A DNA stretch of 6,985 bases from an uncultured Actinomycetes bacterium (GTDB lineage: Bacteria > Actinomycetota > Actinomycetes > Nanopelagicales > Nanopelagicaceae). The stretch covers positions 1 to 6,985 of the forward strand of contig CAITFY010000112.1 in NCBI GenBank assembly GCA_903891755.1, in the 5' to 3' direction. Each line of letters opens with the position of its first letter. Position 1 is the stretch's first letter. The notes under the pieces are model-generated. The model was given only the letters and a program-made list of their open reading frames with translations, was not told the origin of the DNA and made no database searches. The translations under genes were made by a program, and so were the position numbers. This document shows, piece by piece, positions 6,861-6,985 of this stretch.

Positions 6861-6891
6861 CAGTACCCGTTTCATGGATTCGGTATCGCTG
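6861..6891 (+). promoter_or_regulatory. Possible imperfect stem-loop in the cold-shock leader
   Basis: CAG and TACC at 6861-6867 can pair with GGTA (6882-6885) and CTG (6889-6891), leaving a three-base bulge and a loop of about 14 bases. The loop contains an ATG (6874) that opens a six-codon reading frame ending at 6894. The pairing is interrupted, so it is only suggestive, but it lies in a leader likely to be structured. Confidence 0.3.
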
Positions 6892-6906
6892 TAAAAGAGG
6901 AAGACC

Positions 6907-6930
6907 GAAGCTAAGGAAATCTTTAGCTTC
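6907..6930 (+). promoter_or_regulatory. Perfect 8-bp stem-loop in the cold-shock leader
   Basis: GAAGCTAA (6907-6914) and TTAGCTTC (6923-6930) are exact inverted repeats around the eight-base loop GGAAATCT. The hairpin ends 26 bases before the csp ATG. The stem end plus loop reads AAGGAAATCT, which nearly repeats the true ribosome-binding region AAGGAAATATCT at 6943-6954. It is not followed by a T-run, so it is not a terminator. A role in temperature-dependent translation or mRNA stability is plausible but inferred. Confidence 0.55.
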
Positions 6931-6942
6931 ACTCACATACCG

Positions 6943-6949
6943 AAGGAAA
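6943..6949 (+). promoter_or_regulatory. Ribosome-binding site of the cold shock gene
   Basis: AAGGAAA lies seven bases before the ATG at 6957 and is the best Shine-Dalgarno sequence in the window. It fixes the start codon and fits a highly translated gene. Confidence 0.75.
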
Positions 6950-6956
6950 TATCTAC

Positions 6957-6985
6957 ATGGCAACAGGCACAGTTAAGTGGTTCAA
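6957..6985 (+). CDS. CspA-family cold shock protein, N-terminal fragment
   Basis: The last 29 bases encode MATGTVKWF followed by an incomplete codon. This is the standard opening of the small (about 67-residue) CspA-type proteins, which fold as one OB-type cold shock domain and bind single-stranded RNA and DNA as chaperones. The Trp in VKWF belongs to the first nucleic-acid-binding strand; the RNP1 and RNP2 motifs lie beyond the window. A strong ribosome-binding site is seven bases upstream, and the gene has its own long, hairpin-containing leader, unlike the compact leaders of the preceding operons. It is probably transcribed separately from fabF, 173 bases away. The family call is safe; which csp paralogue, and whether it is cold-induced or constitutive, cannot be told from this fragment. 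Confidence 0.88.

Noticed and set aside
6907..6930. Perfect hairpin considered as the fabF terminator
   Set aside because: It has no following T-run and lies within the likely csp leader, more than 120 bases after fabF; the 6807-6822 hairpin is the better candidate.
1..6985. CRISPR array, insertion sequence, tRNA or other RNA gene
   Set aside because: No regularly spaced repeats, transposase motifs, terminal inverted repeats or cloverleaf candidates were seen; the two spacers are only 105 and 173 bases.

Overview
The window looks like ordinary chromosome from a small-genome actinobacterium. By eye the GC content is about one half. The fabD-fabH-acpP-fabF order is the one typical of Actinobacteria, the first glycosyltransferase resembles the mycobacterial/corynebacterial MgtA/PimB mannosyltransferases, and some promoters look leaderless, with TAnnnT boxes exactly six bases before an ATG. 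A freshwater acI/Nanopelagicales-type lineage would fit; that placement is inference from gene content and style, not a database match.

Layout: (1) The first 59 bases are the start of a minus-strand cysteine desulfurase that runs off the left edge, with an apparent leaderless promoter. (2) After a 105-bp divergent spacer comes a tightly coupled plus-strand trio joined by ATGA stop/start overlaps: an MgtA/PimB-like GT4 glycosyltransferase (165-1307), a second GT4 glycosyltransferase (1304-2476) and an SGNH/GDSL hydrolase with a C-terminal hydrophobic segment (2473-3294). (3) Nine bases later the type II fatty-acid synthesis genes begin: fabD (3304-4242), fabH (4242-5261), acpP (5280-5528) and fabF (5539-6783). 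A candidate leaderless promoter for fabD includes the hydrolase stop codon inside its -10 box. (4) A 173-bp spacer holds a possible terminator and a structured leader, followed by the first nine codons of a CspA-family cold shock protein cut by the right edge.

How the genes may work together: FabD makes malonyl-ACP, FabH starts the chain from acyl-CoA, AcpP carries the intermediates and FabF elongates them. The upstream trio looks like a small membrane-glycolipid or cell-surface tailoring operon (two sugar transfers plus an esterase or acyl transferase). Its position next to fatty-acid synthesis suggests a shared theme of envelope lipid building, but the substrates cannot be read from sequence.

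I found no mobile element, CRISPR array, tRNA or rRNA, and no strong sign of horizontal transfer. The most interesting signals are regulatory: three candidate -10 boxes of the form TAnACT, two of them in exact leaderless geometry, and a cold-shock leader with a hairpin that displays a second copy of the ribosome-binding sequence in its loop.
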